DNA of 64,000 bases from Bacteroidota bacterium (GTDB taxonomy: Bacteria; Bacteroidota; Bacteroidia; Bacteroidales; VadinHA17), in contig QKGI01000016.1 in NCBI GenBank assembly GCA_003250475.1, positions 1-64,000 on the forward strand, written 5' to 3'. The translations under genes and the position numbers were made by a program. The notes beneath the pieces were generated by a model that was not told the DNA's origin, did not search any database, and saw nothing but the letters and a program-made list of their open reading frames with translations. This document shows, piece by piece, positions 43,485 to 52,461 of the stretch; positions within the stretch are counted from its first letter, which is position 1; each line of letters starts with the position of its first letter.

Positions 43485-46400
43485 ATGAAAACAAAGCTCT
43501 TAATGTTGGTTTCATTAAAAATGACCGGATGGTATAAGAAAATTATACTTTCGGCATTTGCCCTGATTCTTGTCTCCGGGAGTCTTAGTGCCCAGAGAAT
43601 AAGAGTTGCTGGCAGGGTTACAGACAATGCAGGTCTGCCTGTCCCGGGGGTGACGGTACTGATTGAAGGTACTACCACCGGAGTGGCGACAGATATTGAT
43701 GGTACGTACACCATCGAGACTCCTGCCGATGCAGTACTACTATTCTCGGCTATTGGTATGGAAAGCCAGAGAATTCCTGTAAATAACCGTACAGTCATTA
43801 ATGTTACAATGGCTGAATCATCCGTTTTGGTTGAGGAGGTTGTGGTTACAGCTCTGGGTATAGAGAAAGAGAAAAAAGCTCTTGGCTATGCCGTACAGGA
43901 CCTGAAAAGCGATGAGATCCTCAAGAACAAACAGACTAACGTCATCAACTCCCTCGCAGGTAAAGTGGCCGGGGTGAACGTCACCCAATCCAGTGGTTCT
44001 GCCGGTTCCGGTTCTACCATAATAATCCGTGGAGGTAACTCCGCCAGTGAATCACGTGACAACCAGCCCCTGTTTGTTGTTGACGGCATCATTTATGACA
44101 ACTCCACTGTGAACGGCGGTAACTCAGGTACTGACGGTGTTACAAAGGTCAATACGTCATTCAGCAACCGTGTGATGGACATCAACCCTGATGACATCGA
44201 AAGCATGTCTATCCTTAAGGGTGCGGCAGCTTCTGCTCTTTACGGTTCACGTGCTGCAGACGGTGTGGTAATTATCACAACAAAGAAAGGGAGTGAAGGC
44301 CCCGTTAAGGTTAACTTCAACTCAAAATACTCCTATTCATGGACAGGCATTCTGCCGGAACAACAGGGTGTCTATGGAAGAGGTTTTTATAACGAGGCCG
44401 GCGTATTCAGCGATTATACAACACAGTCGTGGGGTAATCCGATTACCGGCACCGTTTACGACAATGTCGGGTCCTTCTTCCAGGGAGGAAACGTATTTGA
44501 TAACAACCTTAGCATCTCCGGCGGTAGCAAGAATAGCAGCTTTTACCTGTCAGCCTCCAACTTCAACCAGACCGGTGTCGTCCCCTCAACAGGGTATGAT
44601 AAAAACACTTTCAGGTTTAACGGTGAACAGAAGTATGGCAAACTGACAGTGGGAGCAAATGCTGCCTATTCGATATCAAAAACCCTTAAGACACTGACAA
44701 CCGCAGGTCTGTATAATGGTGGAGGTAACGGAACAATGACAGCCACATACGGATGGGCCCGCAGTGATGACATGACGTATTACCTTAACGAGGACGGCTC
44801 CAAATACAGGATGTTCGAAGGTCTTCAGGAGCTTGCCAATGATGTTGAGAACCCCTACTGGATTATAAATAAGAATGAGCTGACTGACAACGTCAACCGC
44901 TTCACGGGGGGGATAAATGCATCTATTGATGTGACAGACTGGTTTAATATTCTCTACAGGGTGGGTTATGACACCTATAACAGCGGTGCCTACACCTATA
45001 TAGGCCCTGGCGGCGCTGTCCTTGAAAAATACCAGGACGGACGTCTCAGCAAGAGCAGTTCGGATTATGGGTTTGTCACTTCAAACCTGATGATGAATTT
45101 TAACAAGAAGATACACGACTTTGACTTAAACCTGTTGCTGGGTCATACCGCTGAGAGTACAAGCAGGACCAGGCGGACCTTCTGGGGTTATGGTTTCTCA
45201 ACTGCCGGGACTATCAGTTTCGCAAACATCGTTGATGACCAGAAGTTCTTCACAGAAAGCAATGTCAAGAAACGCCTTGTGGGTGTGTTTGGTGAGTTCC
45301 GTGCATCATACAAGAGCATAGCCTATCTCACAGTGACCGGCAGAAATGACTGGTCATCAACCCTGCCCATAGAGAACAGGTCCTACTTCTATCCGTCAGT
45401 ATCCGGTAGCCTGGTATTCACAGAGCTATTGCCGAAGAATGACATTCTTTCATTCGGAAAAATCCGCGTATCCTGGGCACAGGTAGGTAAGGATGCCGGT
45501 GCTTATGCTACCAATACCTATCTGTGGGCTCCACAGGTGGTCAGTGAAGGGCTTATAGGTACAGGAAACAGCTGGACAGGCGGAAGCCCGAACCTGGTTC
45601 CCGAAATTCAGACCTCAACAGAGTTCGGTACCGAGCTTCAGTTCCTCAAAGGACGCCTGGGTCTTGACTTTACCTATTACAGCAGTGTTACTGAGAACCA
45701 GCTGGCAAGCCCGCGTCTTGCACAGTCAACAGGCTTCATTTTCCTGACTCTTAACAGCGGCTCGGTGAAAAACAAAGGTATGGAACTTTCCATCAATGCA
45801 ACCCCGATCAGGAACAAGGACTTTTCATGGGATTTAACACTTAACCTCTCAGGCAACCGTGGCACACTGGGTGATTTCCTTCCCGGAGTCGGATTATTCT
45901 ATGTAACGGATGTGCAGATCGGTGGTGTTAAGGCTGCCTCTGTTCCTAATGGCGGTTACTTCCTCGGACTTACCGGTGACTACTGGCTGAGAGAGACCGA
46001 TGAAGAGGGAAATGAGATACCTGATGGAAGATATCAGGTTGATGAAACAACCGGACTATATGCCAACACAAAGGTTACGACAAATGTTATAGGTAACCGT
46101 GAGCCTGTTTTCATCGGTGGATTGAACAACAACCTCAGTTACAAGAACCTTAACCTGTCATTCCTGTTTGACATCAGGAAGGGTGGTGACATCTATAACG
46201 GTACCGAGTATTATCTGACCGTGATGGGACTGAGCATGAGGACACTCGATCGTGAATCCGTTACTGTATCCGGTGTTTCAAAGACCACCGGTGAGGAGGT
46301 TTCTTACACATACCAGGCTGGTCAGACCTATACTATTAACGGAGCATCCCGTTCCGGCGAGTACATGATACAGGAATACTGGTCGAACTATGCCGCCAAC

Positions 46401-46676
46401 GCCTATAACTTCATGACCAGCACTAACTGGCTGAGACTTCGTTCATTGTCACTCTCATATGATTTCACCGACCTTCTCGGGAACAAGAGTTTCATAAAAG
46501 GCCTGTCTGCATCTGTAGCCGGTTATAACCTCTGGTTATGGACCAATTACAAGGGCATGGATCCTGAAGTAAGTGTATCTGGCTCAGGCACCGGAGGCTC
46601 CGGCTCAATGGGTATCGATTATTGCGGTGTACCTGCTACCAGGAGTATTACTTTTGGTCTTAATGCAACATTTTAA
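43485..46676 (+). CDS. SusC/RagA-type TonB-dependent outer-membrane receptor 2
   Basis: 1063 residues. The start chosen gives an unusually long leader (about 37 residues to LSAQ). Met13 at 43521 would give a more typical signal peptide and may be the real start. A carboxypeptidase-regulatory-like domain (VAGRVTDNAGLPVPGVTVL) is followed by the plug with LAGKVAGVNVTQ, LFVVDGIIYDN and LKGAAASALYGSRAADGV, then the barrel ending in phenylalanine. It is clearly a paralogue class of SusC1 but not a recent duplicate. It forms its own unit with SusD2 behind a terminator and a separate promoter region. Confidence 0.95.
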   Translation: MKTKLLMLVSLKMTGWYKKIILSAFALILVSGSLSAQRIRVAGRVTDNAGLPVPGVTVLIEGTTTGVATDIDGTYTIETPADAVLLFSAIGMESQRIPVNNRTVINVTMAESSVLVEEVVVTALGIEKEKKALGYAVQDLKSDEILKNKQTNVINSLAGKVAGVNVTQSSGSAGSGSTIIIRGGNSASESRDNQPLFVVDGIIYDNSTVNGGNSGTDGVTKVNTSFSNRVMDINPDDIESMSILKGAAASALYGSRAADGVVIITTKKGSEGPVKVNFNSKYSYSWTGILPEQQGVYGRGFYNEAGVFSDYTTQSWGNPITGTVYDNVGSFFQGGNVFDNNLSISGGSKNSSFYLSASNFNQTGVVPSTGYDKNTFRFNGEQKYGKLTVGANAAYSISKTLKTLTTAGLYNGGGNGTMTATYGWARSDDMTYYLNEDGSKYRMFEGLQELANDVENPYWIINKNELTDNVNRFTGGINASIDVTDWFNILYRVGYDTYNSGAYTYIGPGGAVLEKYQDGRLSKSSSDYGFVTSNLMMNFNKKIHDFDLNLLLGHTAESTSRTRRTFWGYGFSTAGTISFANIVDDQKFFTESNVKKRLVGVFGEFRASYKSIAYLTVTGRNDWSSTLPIENRSYFYPSVSGSLVFTELLPKNDILSFGKIRVSWAQVGKDAGAYATNTYLWAPQVVSEGLIGTGNSWTGGSPNLVPEIQTSTEFGTELQFLKGRLGLDFTYYSSVTENQLASPRLAQSTGFIFLTLNSGSVKNKGMELSINATPIRNKDFSWDLTLNLSGNRGTLGDFLPGVGLFYVTDVQIGGVKAASVPNGGYFLGLTGDYWLRETDEEGNEIPDGRYQVDETTGLYANTKVTTNVIGNREPVFIGGLNNNLSYKNLNLSFLFDIRKGGDIYNGTEYYLTVMGLSMRTLDRESVTVSGVSKTTGEEVSYTYQAGQTYTINGASRSGEYMIQEYWSNYAANAYNFMTSTNWLRLRSLSLSYDFTDLLGNKSFIKGLSASVAGYNLWLWTNYKGMDPEVSVSGSGTGGSGSMGIDYCGVPATRSITFGLNATF

Positions 46677-46700
46677 TAACAGATTTAACAACATACGACT

Positions 46701-48626
46701 ATGAAAAAGATATTGTATATCACTTTAAGTCTGATATTTCTTCTGGGCTCGTCCTCTTGTGAGAAGTGGCTTGATGTAAATGTCGACCCCGATAGTCCGA
46801 ACGATGCGAGCGCAACTCCTGAGATCAGACTGCCATGGATACAGCATTATTACCTGTACGCATGGGGAGTAGCAAATGTACGTTCCAGTTTTGCGAATGG
46901 AACACTCGGCTATGTTGCCTCAACATCTTCCAATAGCTTGCTCTGTGCCTGGAAACCGTCGCAAAGCAGTTGTACCACAATATATCAGAACTGGTTCCTC
47001 GGTGCAGCCGTCAACCTGAATCCTCTGATTGATAAAGCTGAAGCAGCGGGTGCCTATCACTACCTGGGTGCTGCTTACTGTATCAAGGCCATGGGTTTTC
47101 TTCTTATGCTTGATATTTACGGGGAGATGCCGTATACCGAAGCCCTTACCGGTAAATACAATCCTGTTTATGACCAGGGTGATGTTATTTACGCAGGCTG
47201 CATGGCTGACCTGGACAAAGCTATCGAATACTTCGGCATGACACAGGAAGCTGGCGCTCCGGCCCTTGCAACAGGTGATAACTGGAACGGTGGCGATGTG
47301 AACAAGTGGATCAAGCTTTGCTATGGTCTCAAAGCCCGTTATCTTCTCCAGATATCGAAGAAAGCCTCCTACGATCCCACTGCTGTGCTTGCTGCTCTCC
47401 AGAGCGCACCACAGTCAAACAGCGACAACATAAGTGTGAGGCATTATAACGTTGAAGGTGATGCCACCATGTTCACCACCGGTGACCCCTACCAGGCTAA
47501 TGTCACATGGGACTACGCAGCTTACGGTACATCACAGCGTGCCACAAGGTGGTATGCCAACCTGCTGACAAACAACTTTACCGGCGGCTCAGGTGTGATT
47601 GACCCGCGTATGTCAAAGATGCTTCCTGCCACAATGACCAATATTGAACTGAACAGTTCTGGCGACATTGTCAGCTACGAGTGGCTGAGGGATGTCGGGA
47701 TTGATATGATGGAATCGGATGTACGTGTTAACGGTGGTCCTCTGAATGCTACATATGCTACTGCAGACAAGACTATAGTATACACTATCTCTGATGCTAC
47801 CGCACTGGCAGACTTTGTAGCAAGTGTACCGCATTCATTCACTGTTGACGGGAATGACGTTTCGGTAACCTATCCTGCAGGCTCTTTCTATATCAACAGT
47901 ACAAACTACAGAAGAGCCGGCGACACAATCTATGTGAACATGAGAGCTAACAGCCTCTCAACGAGCGGCAGGTCTGTGACTGATATGTACTACTATCCGA
48001 CCACTGCAGCCAACGCTGTTGCAGGAACAGGTACCTTCTTTGCAAGGCCTGACTCAGACTCTGATATACTGACATACGCTGAGATGTGTTTTATCAAAGC
48101 TGAGGTTTACCTCAGGCAGGGTAATGCACCGGATGCCTATACCGCCTACAAGGCTGGTATCCAGGCAGCCTTTGACCGTATGCAGATCAAGCTGAATGAA
48201 TGGAAAGCAGCCGGTACAGTTAATCCTGACCAGATGCCTATGGATGAAGCAGAAATTGCTGCCTATATGGCAAGCCCCGCTGTTGTTCAGACTTCCGGAG
48301 CCCTCACGATGGCTGACATCATGCAGCAGAAGCTGCTTGCAATGGGTTTCAGCTTGCAGAACTGGAACGATATGAGACGTTTCAACTACAGCGCAGGCAA
48401 TATAGGAAGCTTTGGGGTGGTCTACAGGGATTACAAGAGACCTTATGAGTTCACGGCTACTAATGTCATGACAGGGTCAAGTCCCACCGACCTTACTTAC
48501 TGGTTCCGCCGCTTCAATCAGAGCGCCCACGAGAGCAATTATAACAATACACAGCTGATGGCTTCCAATCCGCTTGCAATGCAGGATGCCATCTGGAGCG
48601 ATCCCGTATGGTGGGATAAAGAATAG
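46701..48626 (+). CDS. SusD/RagB-like nutrient-binding lipoprotein 2
   Basis: 641 residues. Lipoprotein signal ends at Cys20 (GSSSC), followed by EKWLDVNVDPDSPN, the same SusD subgroup as the first pair. Typical segments are the GAAYCIKAMGFLLMLDIYGEMPY helix pair region, FIKAEVYLRQG and IMQQKLLAMGFS. It is 24 nt after susC2 and closed by a terminator. It should act as the outer lid of the second importer. Ligand unknown. Being longer than SusD1 and distinct in sequence, it probably binds a different cargo fragment. Confidence 0.92.
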   Translation: MKKILYITLSLIFLLGSSSCEKWLDVNVDPDSPNDASATPEIRLPWIQHYYLYAWGVANVRSSFANGTLGYVASTSSNSLLCAWKPSQSSCTTIYQNWFLGAAVNLNPLIDKAEAAGAYHYLGAAYCIKAMGFLLMLDIYGEMPYTEALTGKYNPVYDQGDVIYAGCMADLDKAIEYFGMTQEAGAPALATGDNWNGGDVNKWIKLCYGLKARYLLQISKKASYDPTAVLAALQSAPQSNSDNISVRHYNVEGDATMFTTGDPYQANVTWDYAAYGTSQRATRWYANLLTNNFTGGSGVIDPRMSKMLPATMTNIELNSSGDIVSYEWLRDVGIDMMESDVRVNGGPLNATYATADKTIVYTISDATALADFVASVPHSFTVDGNDVSVTYPAGSFYINSTNYRRAGDTIYVNMRANSLSTSGRSVTDMYYYPTTAANAVAGTGTFFARPDSDSDILTYAEMCFIKAEVYLRQGNAPDAYTAYKAGIQAAFDRMQIKLNEWKAAGTVNPDQMPMDEAEIAAYMASPAVVQTSGALTMADIMQQKLLAMGFSLQNWNDMRRFNYSAGNIGSFGVVYRDYKRPYEFTATNVMTGSSPTDLTYWFRRFNQSAHESNYNNTQLMASNPLAMQDAIWSDPVWWDKE

Positions 48627-48654
48627 CATTGATATAATTGTCAAAACAGAGAAA

Positions 48655-48690
48655 AGAGGGGTGTCAATGAGTTGCACCCCTCTTTTTTTA
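48655..48690 (+). terminator. Intrinsic terminator after susD2
   Basis: AGAGGGGTG (48655-48663) pairs perfectly with CACCCCTCT (48675-48683), followed by a run of T. A-rich sequence on the other side (GAAAAG) may make it partly bidirectional for the convergent M3 peptidase gene. Confidence 0.9.
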
Positions 48691-48691
48691 T

Positions 48692-50746
48692 TCATAGCCT
48701 GTTGAAGCCGCTTCTCTCTATCAGGGCGTCGGCTGACGGTTCCCGCCCCCGGAATGCCCTGAACAGTTCGTCCGGCTCTCTGCTGCCGCCTTTCTCCAGT
48801 ATGTTGTGCCGGAATGACAGTGCGGTCCCGGAATCGAAGATACCCTTTTCCCTGAAGAGGCTGAAGGCATCGGCATCAAGCACCTCTGCCCACTTATAGC
48901 CATAATAGCCTGCAGCATAGCCGCCGGAGAACAGGTGGGCAAATGAGACACTCATGCAAGCCCCGTCAACATATGGGAGCAGCTCTGCCGATGCCATGGC
49001 ATTACGCTCAAAGGCAACAATATAACCATCGAATGGTTCCTGCAGAGTATGCCAGGCCATATCAAGAAGGCCGAAGCTAAGCTGTCTCATGCATGCATAG
49101 CCCTCGTTATAGGTGAGTGATTCCTTAAGCCTGTTGAGAATATTTTCCGGTACTTTTTCCCCGGTCTCGTAGTGCATTGCCCAGAGGTCGAGCCACTCTT
49201 TTTCCCACGACCAGTTCTCCATCAGCTGTGAAGGCAGTTCCACAAAGTCGCGTTTCACATTTGTGCCGGAAAGGCTCTCGTATGTGCAGTCTGAAAGCAT
49301 TCCATGGAGAGCGTGACCGAATTCATGGAGAAAGGTGTTCATCTCACTGTGAGAGAGCAGGGAGGGTCTTGCCTGTGTGGGACGTGTGAAATTCATGACC
49401 AGGGAGATGACCGGGATAACCCTCTGTCCATCCGCCCTGCTCTGTTCGCGGAAGCCTGTCATCCATGCCCCGCCACTCTTACCCTTACGGGGATGGAAAT
49501 CGAGCATGAGTATTGCAATAACTCCCTTATCGCCATCGTGAACCTCCCATGCTGTAACCTCACTGTTATATATAGGAATATTGCTGTTTTCAGTGAACCT
49601 TAGGCCATATAATTTTGTAGCAAGCCCCAGCACAGCCTCCGTCACCTTCCCAAGGGGCATGTAAGGACGCAGGGCCTCATCGTCGATTTTGAACCGCTCC
49701 AATCTCAGTTTCTCAGAGTAGTAGGCCCAGTCCCAGCGCTCAAGCCTGCCTGTGTGACCCAGATCACGGGCGTACTGTTCCATGTCATGGAGGTCGCGCC
49801 TGCCGGCAGGAGATGAGGCCTCCAACAAGCGTGCAAGAAAGCTGTTTACCTCTCCTGGTGTTGAGGCCATACGTTCTTCGAGGGCATATGATGCATAATC
49901 ATTGTACCCGAGCAGCCTGGCAAGCTGCAGACGCAGGTCTGAAAGCCTGGTCACCAGTGTCGTGTTGTCGTGTTCGTTTCCACGGAATGAACGTTGTACA
50001 TAGGCCCTGTACATTTGCTCCCTGAGGTCACGACGGTCAGAGTATTGCATGAAAGGGACATAACTGGGAGCGTGCAGGGTGAAGACCCATCCCTTAACGT
50101 CTCTTTCCTTTGCCAGTCCTGCAGCCGCTTCCCTGACACCCTCAGGCAAACCGGCAAGGTCATCTTCTGATGTAAGATGAAGGGTAAAATCATTGGTCTC
50201 AGCCAGCAGGTTCTCCTCGAACTTCAGCGACAGAGTCGACATCTCCAGGGTAATAGCCCTGAACTGCTCCTTTTCGGCTTCATGCAGAGCAGCCCCGCCC
50301 CTGATGAAACTCCTGTACCTGCGGTCAAGAAGGATAAGTTGTTCGGCATCGAGATCCAGGTTATCTTTCTTTTCATATATGGCCCTGACCTTCTTAAAGA
50401 GGTCGGGATTGAGGGTGATGTCGTTGGCAAAAGCGGTGAGAAGAGGGGAGACCTCTCTTGCGGCTGTCTGGAGCTGAGGCGTGGTGTCAGAACTGTTAAG
50501 GTTAAAGAGGATGGGAGTGATGCGGTTCAGGAGTGACCCGGCTCTCTCAAGGGCCTCAACAGTGTTGTGAAAGCCAGGCTCTTCACCTGAGTTAATTATC
50601 TCGTCTATCTCCTTTCTCGCCTCTTCAATGGCATACTCTACAGCCGGTTTGAAGTGCCCGGGCTTTATCAGGTCAAAGGGCGGGATGTTGAATGGGGTCT
50701 TCCACTCCTGTAGCAGTGGATTTTCAGGTTGTGTGTCGGTCTTCAT
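48692..50746 (-). CDS. M3 family zinc oligopeptidase (Dcp/OpdA-like)
   Basis: 684 residues, as expected for dipeptidyl carboxypeptidase or oligopeptidase A. The zinc motif HEFGHALHG sits in the last third, with the third ligand region VELPSQLMENW shortly after. The N-terminal helical lid begins NPLLQEWKTPFNIPPFD. There is no signal peptide, so it is cytoplasmic. It cleaves short peptides and could finish off peptides brought in by the neighbouring SusCD systems, but such enzymes are general housekeeping. A -7-like box lies 20 nt upstream. Convergent with susD2 across a shared terminator. Confidence 0.93.
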   Translation of the reverse strand: MKTDTQPENPLLQEWKTPFNIPPFDLIKPGHFKPAVEYAIEEARKEIDEIINSGEEPGFHNTVEALERAGSLLNRITPILFNLNSSDTTPQLQTAAREVSPLLTAFANDITLNPDLFKKVRAIYEKKDNLDLDAEQLILLDRRYRSFIRGGAALHEAEKEQFRAITLEMSTLSLKFEENLLAETNDFTLHLTSEDDLAGLPEGVREAAAGLAKERDVKGWVFTLHAPSYVPFMQYSDRRDLREQMYRAYVQRSFRGNEHDNTTLVTRLSDLRLQLARLLGYNDYASYALEERMASTPGEVNSFLARLLEASSPAGRRDLHDMEQYARDLGHTGRLERWDWAYYSEKLRLERFKIDDEALRPYMPLGKVTEAVLGLATKLYGLRFTENSNIPIYNSEVTAWEVHDGDKGVIAILMLDFHPRKGKSGGAWMTGFREQSRADGQRVIPVISLVMNFTRPTQARPSLLSHSEMNTFLHEFGHALHGMLSDCTYESLSGTNVKRDFVELPSQLMENWSWEKEWLDLWAMHYETGEKVPENILNRLKESLTYNEGYACMRQLSFGLLDMAWHTLQEPFDGYIVAFERNAMASAELLPYVDGACMSVSFAHLFSGGYAAGYYGYKWAEVLDADAFSLFREKGIFDSGTALSFRHNILEKGGSREPDELFRAFRGREPSADALIERSGFNRL

Positions 50747-50765
50747 CTCTCAAATGATCATTGGA

Positions 50766-50773
50766 CAAAATTA
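50766..50773 (-). promoter_or_regulatory. Candidate -7 box for the M3 peptidase gene
   Basis: Minus strand TAATTTTG, an exact TAnnTTTG match 19 nt before the start codon. The -33 element is weak. Confidence 0.4.
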
Positions 50774-50821
50774 TACTTCTTTTTATCTGTTGAAGATCGT
50801 TTATCATAAACATACTGACAG

Positions 50822-50854
50822 AAAAATGCCATACCCACCAGGGATATGGCATTT
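50822..50854 (-). terminator. Intrinsic terminator of the FKBP-cyclophilin-DUF3127 unit
   Basis: Perfect 10-bp stem AAATGCCATA / TATGGCATTT (50824-50833 and 50845-50854) with an 11-nt loop. On the minus strand it ends in a T-run (CATTTTTC). It lies 21 nt after the DUF3127 stop. Confidence 0.8.
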
Positions 50855-50874
50855 ATATATTCTGCAGATTTATC

Positions 50875-51258
50875 TCAGAACGGCAGATCGTCTATCTCCG
50901 GGCTCGGCGGGGGAGAGTCTTCAAGCTCAGGGCTCCTTATAGCCTGCTGGCCGTTGTCGGCCACCTCTATACCCCGGGTAACGGAGAGAGCGTTAAGGTT
51001 GGTGATGTAATTGACCATCCCGTTCTTCTCCCAGCGGTTACCCTTGATGTTGAAGGTGACTGTCACATCCTGCCTGAGCCATGACTCATCAATGATCTCA
51101 CATTTATCCTGTGTGAGCTGGAATTTGATGAAGTCGATATAGGCCTGCCCGCTGCTGCTGTCTTTGTGTTCGATAACGAACTCGCGTTTGCGGAAGCGTT
51201 CATTTATCCGGTTGACCGGATAGACCTCGGTAACCCTGCCGGTGATCTGATAATCCAT
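50875..51258 (-). CDS. DUF3127 protein, OB-fold-like with an SSB-like acidic tail
   Basis: 127 residues. The N-terminal 95 residues ([38 protein letters not shown]) match DUF3127, a small family widespread in Bacteroidota and predicted to have an OB fold. The last part is proline- and acid-rich and ends in EIDDLPF, very like the DDDIPF tip by which SSB proteins recruit DNA-repair partners. Cytoplasmic. It overlaps the stop of the cyclophilin gene, so the two are co-transcribed. A single-stranded DNA or RNA role is an inference from the fold and tail. Confidence 0.85.
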   Translation of the reverse strand: MDYQITGRVTEVYPVNRINERFRKREFVIEHKDSSSGQAYIDFIKFQLTQDKCEIIDESWLRQDVTVTFNIKGNRWEKNGMVNYITNLNALSVTRGIEVADNGQQAIRSPELEDSPPPSPEIDDLPF

Positions 51259-51719
51259 TACTCTGACTCAGTTATGACTATCTTGTCAATACTGTCACCT
51301 GCCCTGATCAGATCAATCACCTCGAGTCCTTCAAAGACCTTTCCGAAACAGGTATGTTGCCTGTCAAGGTGTTTGGTGTTTGACCTGCTGTGGCATATAA
51401 AAAACTGTGAGCCTCCTGTATCTCTTCCCGCATGTGCCATGGAGAGCACTCCTCGATCATGATACTGTTTCGTACCGGTAAGTTCGCATTTGATCTTATA
51501 ACCCGGTCCTCCGGTACCCACGCGGGGGTCACTCATATCTTTTGAGAATGGACATCCGCCCTGTATCACGAAGTCAGGAATGACTCTGTGAAATGCCAGT
51601 CCGTCGTAAAATCCTTTTCCGGCAAGTGTCACAAAGTTCTCAACCGTTCCCGGGGCATCATCGTCGTACAGTTCAGCCTTCATAACCCCCTTTGGGGTAT
51701 ATATCTCAGCTATTCTCAT
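51258..51719 (-). CDS. Cyclophilin-type peptidyl-prolyl isomerase
   Basis: 153 residues, no signal peptide. The cyclophilin core is clear: [13 protein letters not shown] with the catalytic Arg, GVLSMAH, and GSQFFICHS. Length and motifs match bacterial PpiB-type enzymes, which speed proline isomerisation in folding proteins. It overlaps the FKBP lipoprotein gene by 4 nt and the DUF3127 gene by 1 nt, making a compact folding-factor operon. No missing catalytic residues noted. Confidence 0.95.
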   Translation of the reverse strand: MRIAEIYTPKGVMKAELYDDDAPGTVENFVTLAGKGFYDGLAFHRVIPDFVIQGGCPFSKDMSDPRVGTGGPGYKIKCELTGTKQYHDRGVLSMAHAGRDTGGSQFFICHSRSNTKHLDRQHTCFGKVFEGLEVIDLIRAGDSIDKIVITESE

Positions 51720-52411
51720 TCTTTGACTATGTCAAGCAGCTCAACTTCGAAAATAAGAGTTGAGTATGGAGGAATAGGGCCGGTACCGCTTTCGCCGTAA
51801 CCCAGTTCATAAGGGATATAAAACTTGAATTTTGATCCTTTTGGCATAAGCTGAATGCCTTCCTGCCATCCCTGTATCACCTGGTTGACACCGAACTGTG
51901 CCGGTTCACCACGGTCAAGGGATGAATCGAACTTGGTGCTGTCAAGGAGCATTCCGGTATAATGAACCTTTACCACATCCTGAGGACCCGGTTTTTCGCC
52001 TGTGCCCATTGTAATGACCTCATACTGAAGGCCGCTTGATGTTTCCTGGACCCCTTCACGTTTCTTGTTCTCAGCCAGGAATTTTTCACCGTCATCAATA
52101 TTCTTGCCGTATACTTTCTTCATCTGGTCAGCCTGTCTTTTCTGCATATATGTCATAACATAACCCTGTGCACCCTGTTCATCAAGGGTATTCTTGCCGG
52201 ATTTGGCATCAAGCATGCCTTTTGCCAGAAGAACCGGGTCAATGTCAATGCTGTCTGTCATGTAGTAGAAGTAGTTCGCAATACCTAATGCGTACGCGAG
52301 CGAGTCTTCCGGGCTTTTTACTTTTGTGCCTGTAACACTTGACCTGGTATTGCATGAAGATGCGATCACGGCTGCTGTCACAGCGAGGATAACTAAACCT
52401 TTGATTTTCAT
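51716..52411 (-). CDS. FKBP-type peptidyl-prolyl isomerase lipoprotein
   Basis: 231 residues. Lipoprotein signal ending at Cys20 (ASSC). An N-terminal helical dimerisation region (about 30-110, [16 protein letters not shown]) is followed by the FKBP domain at about 125-230 ([42 protein letters not shown]). This is the FkpA/Mip layout of periplasmic folding helpers. It is a paralogue of the next gene upstream, sharing the [11 protein letters not shown] and DRGEPAxF segments. A perfect -7 box (TATCTTTG) lies in the 50-nt gap, so it can be expressed separately. Confidence 0.95.
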   Translation of the reverse strand: MKIKGLVILAVTAAVIASSCNTRSSVTGTKVKSPEDSLAYALGIANYFYYMTDSIDIDPVLLAKGMLDAKSGKNTLDEQGAQGYVMTYMQKRQADQMKKVYGKNIDDGEKFLAENKKREGVQETSSGLQYEVITMGTGEKPGPQDVVKVHYTGMLLDSTKFDSSLDRGEPAQFGVNQVIQGWQEGIQLMPKGSKFKFYIPYELGYGESGTGPIPPYSTLIFEVELLDIVKE

Positions 52412-52436
52412 TGTTTATGTTTTATTTAAATTTTGG

Positions 52437-52444
52437 CAAAGATA
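52437..52444 (-). promoter_or_regulatory. Candidate -7 box for the FKBP lipoprotein operon
   Basis: Minus strand TATCTTTG, identical to the box before purL and an exact TAnnTTTG match, 25 nt upstream of the FKBP start. Confidence 0.5.
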
Positions 52445-52461
52445 ATACTTTGGAATACAAG

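Noticed and set aside
37269-48626. A glycan polysaccharide utilization locus
   Set aside because: No glycoside hydrolase, lyase, sulfatase, hybrid two-component or ECF sigma/anti-sigma gene accompanies the SusCD pairs.
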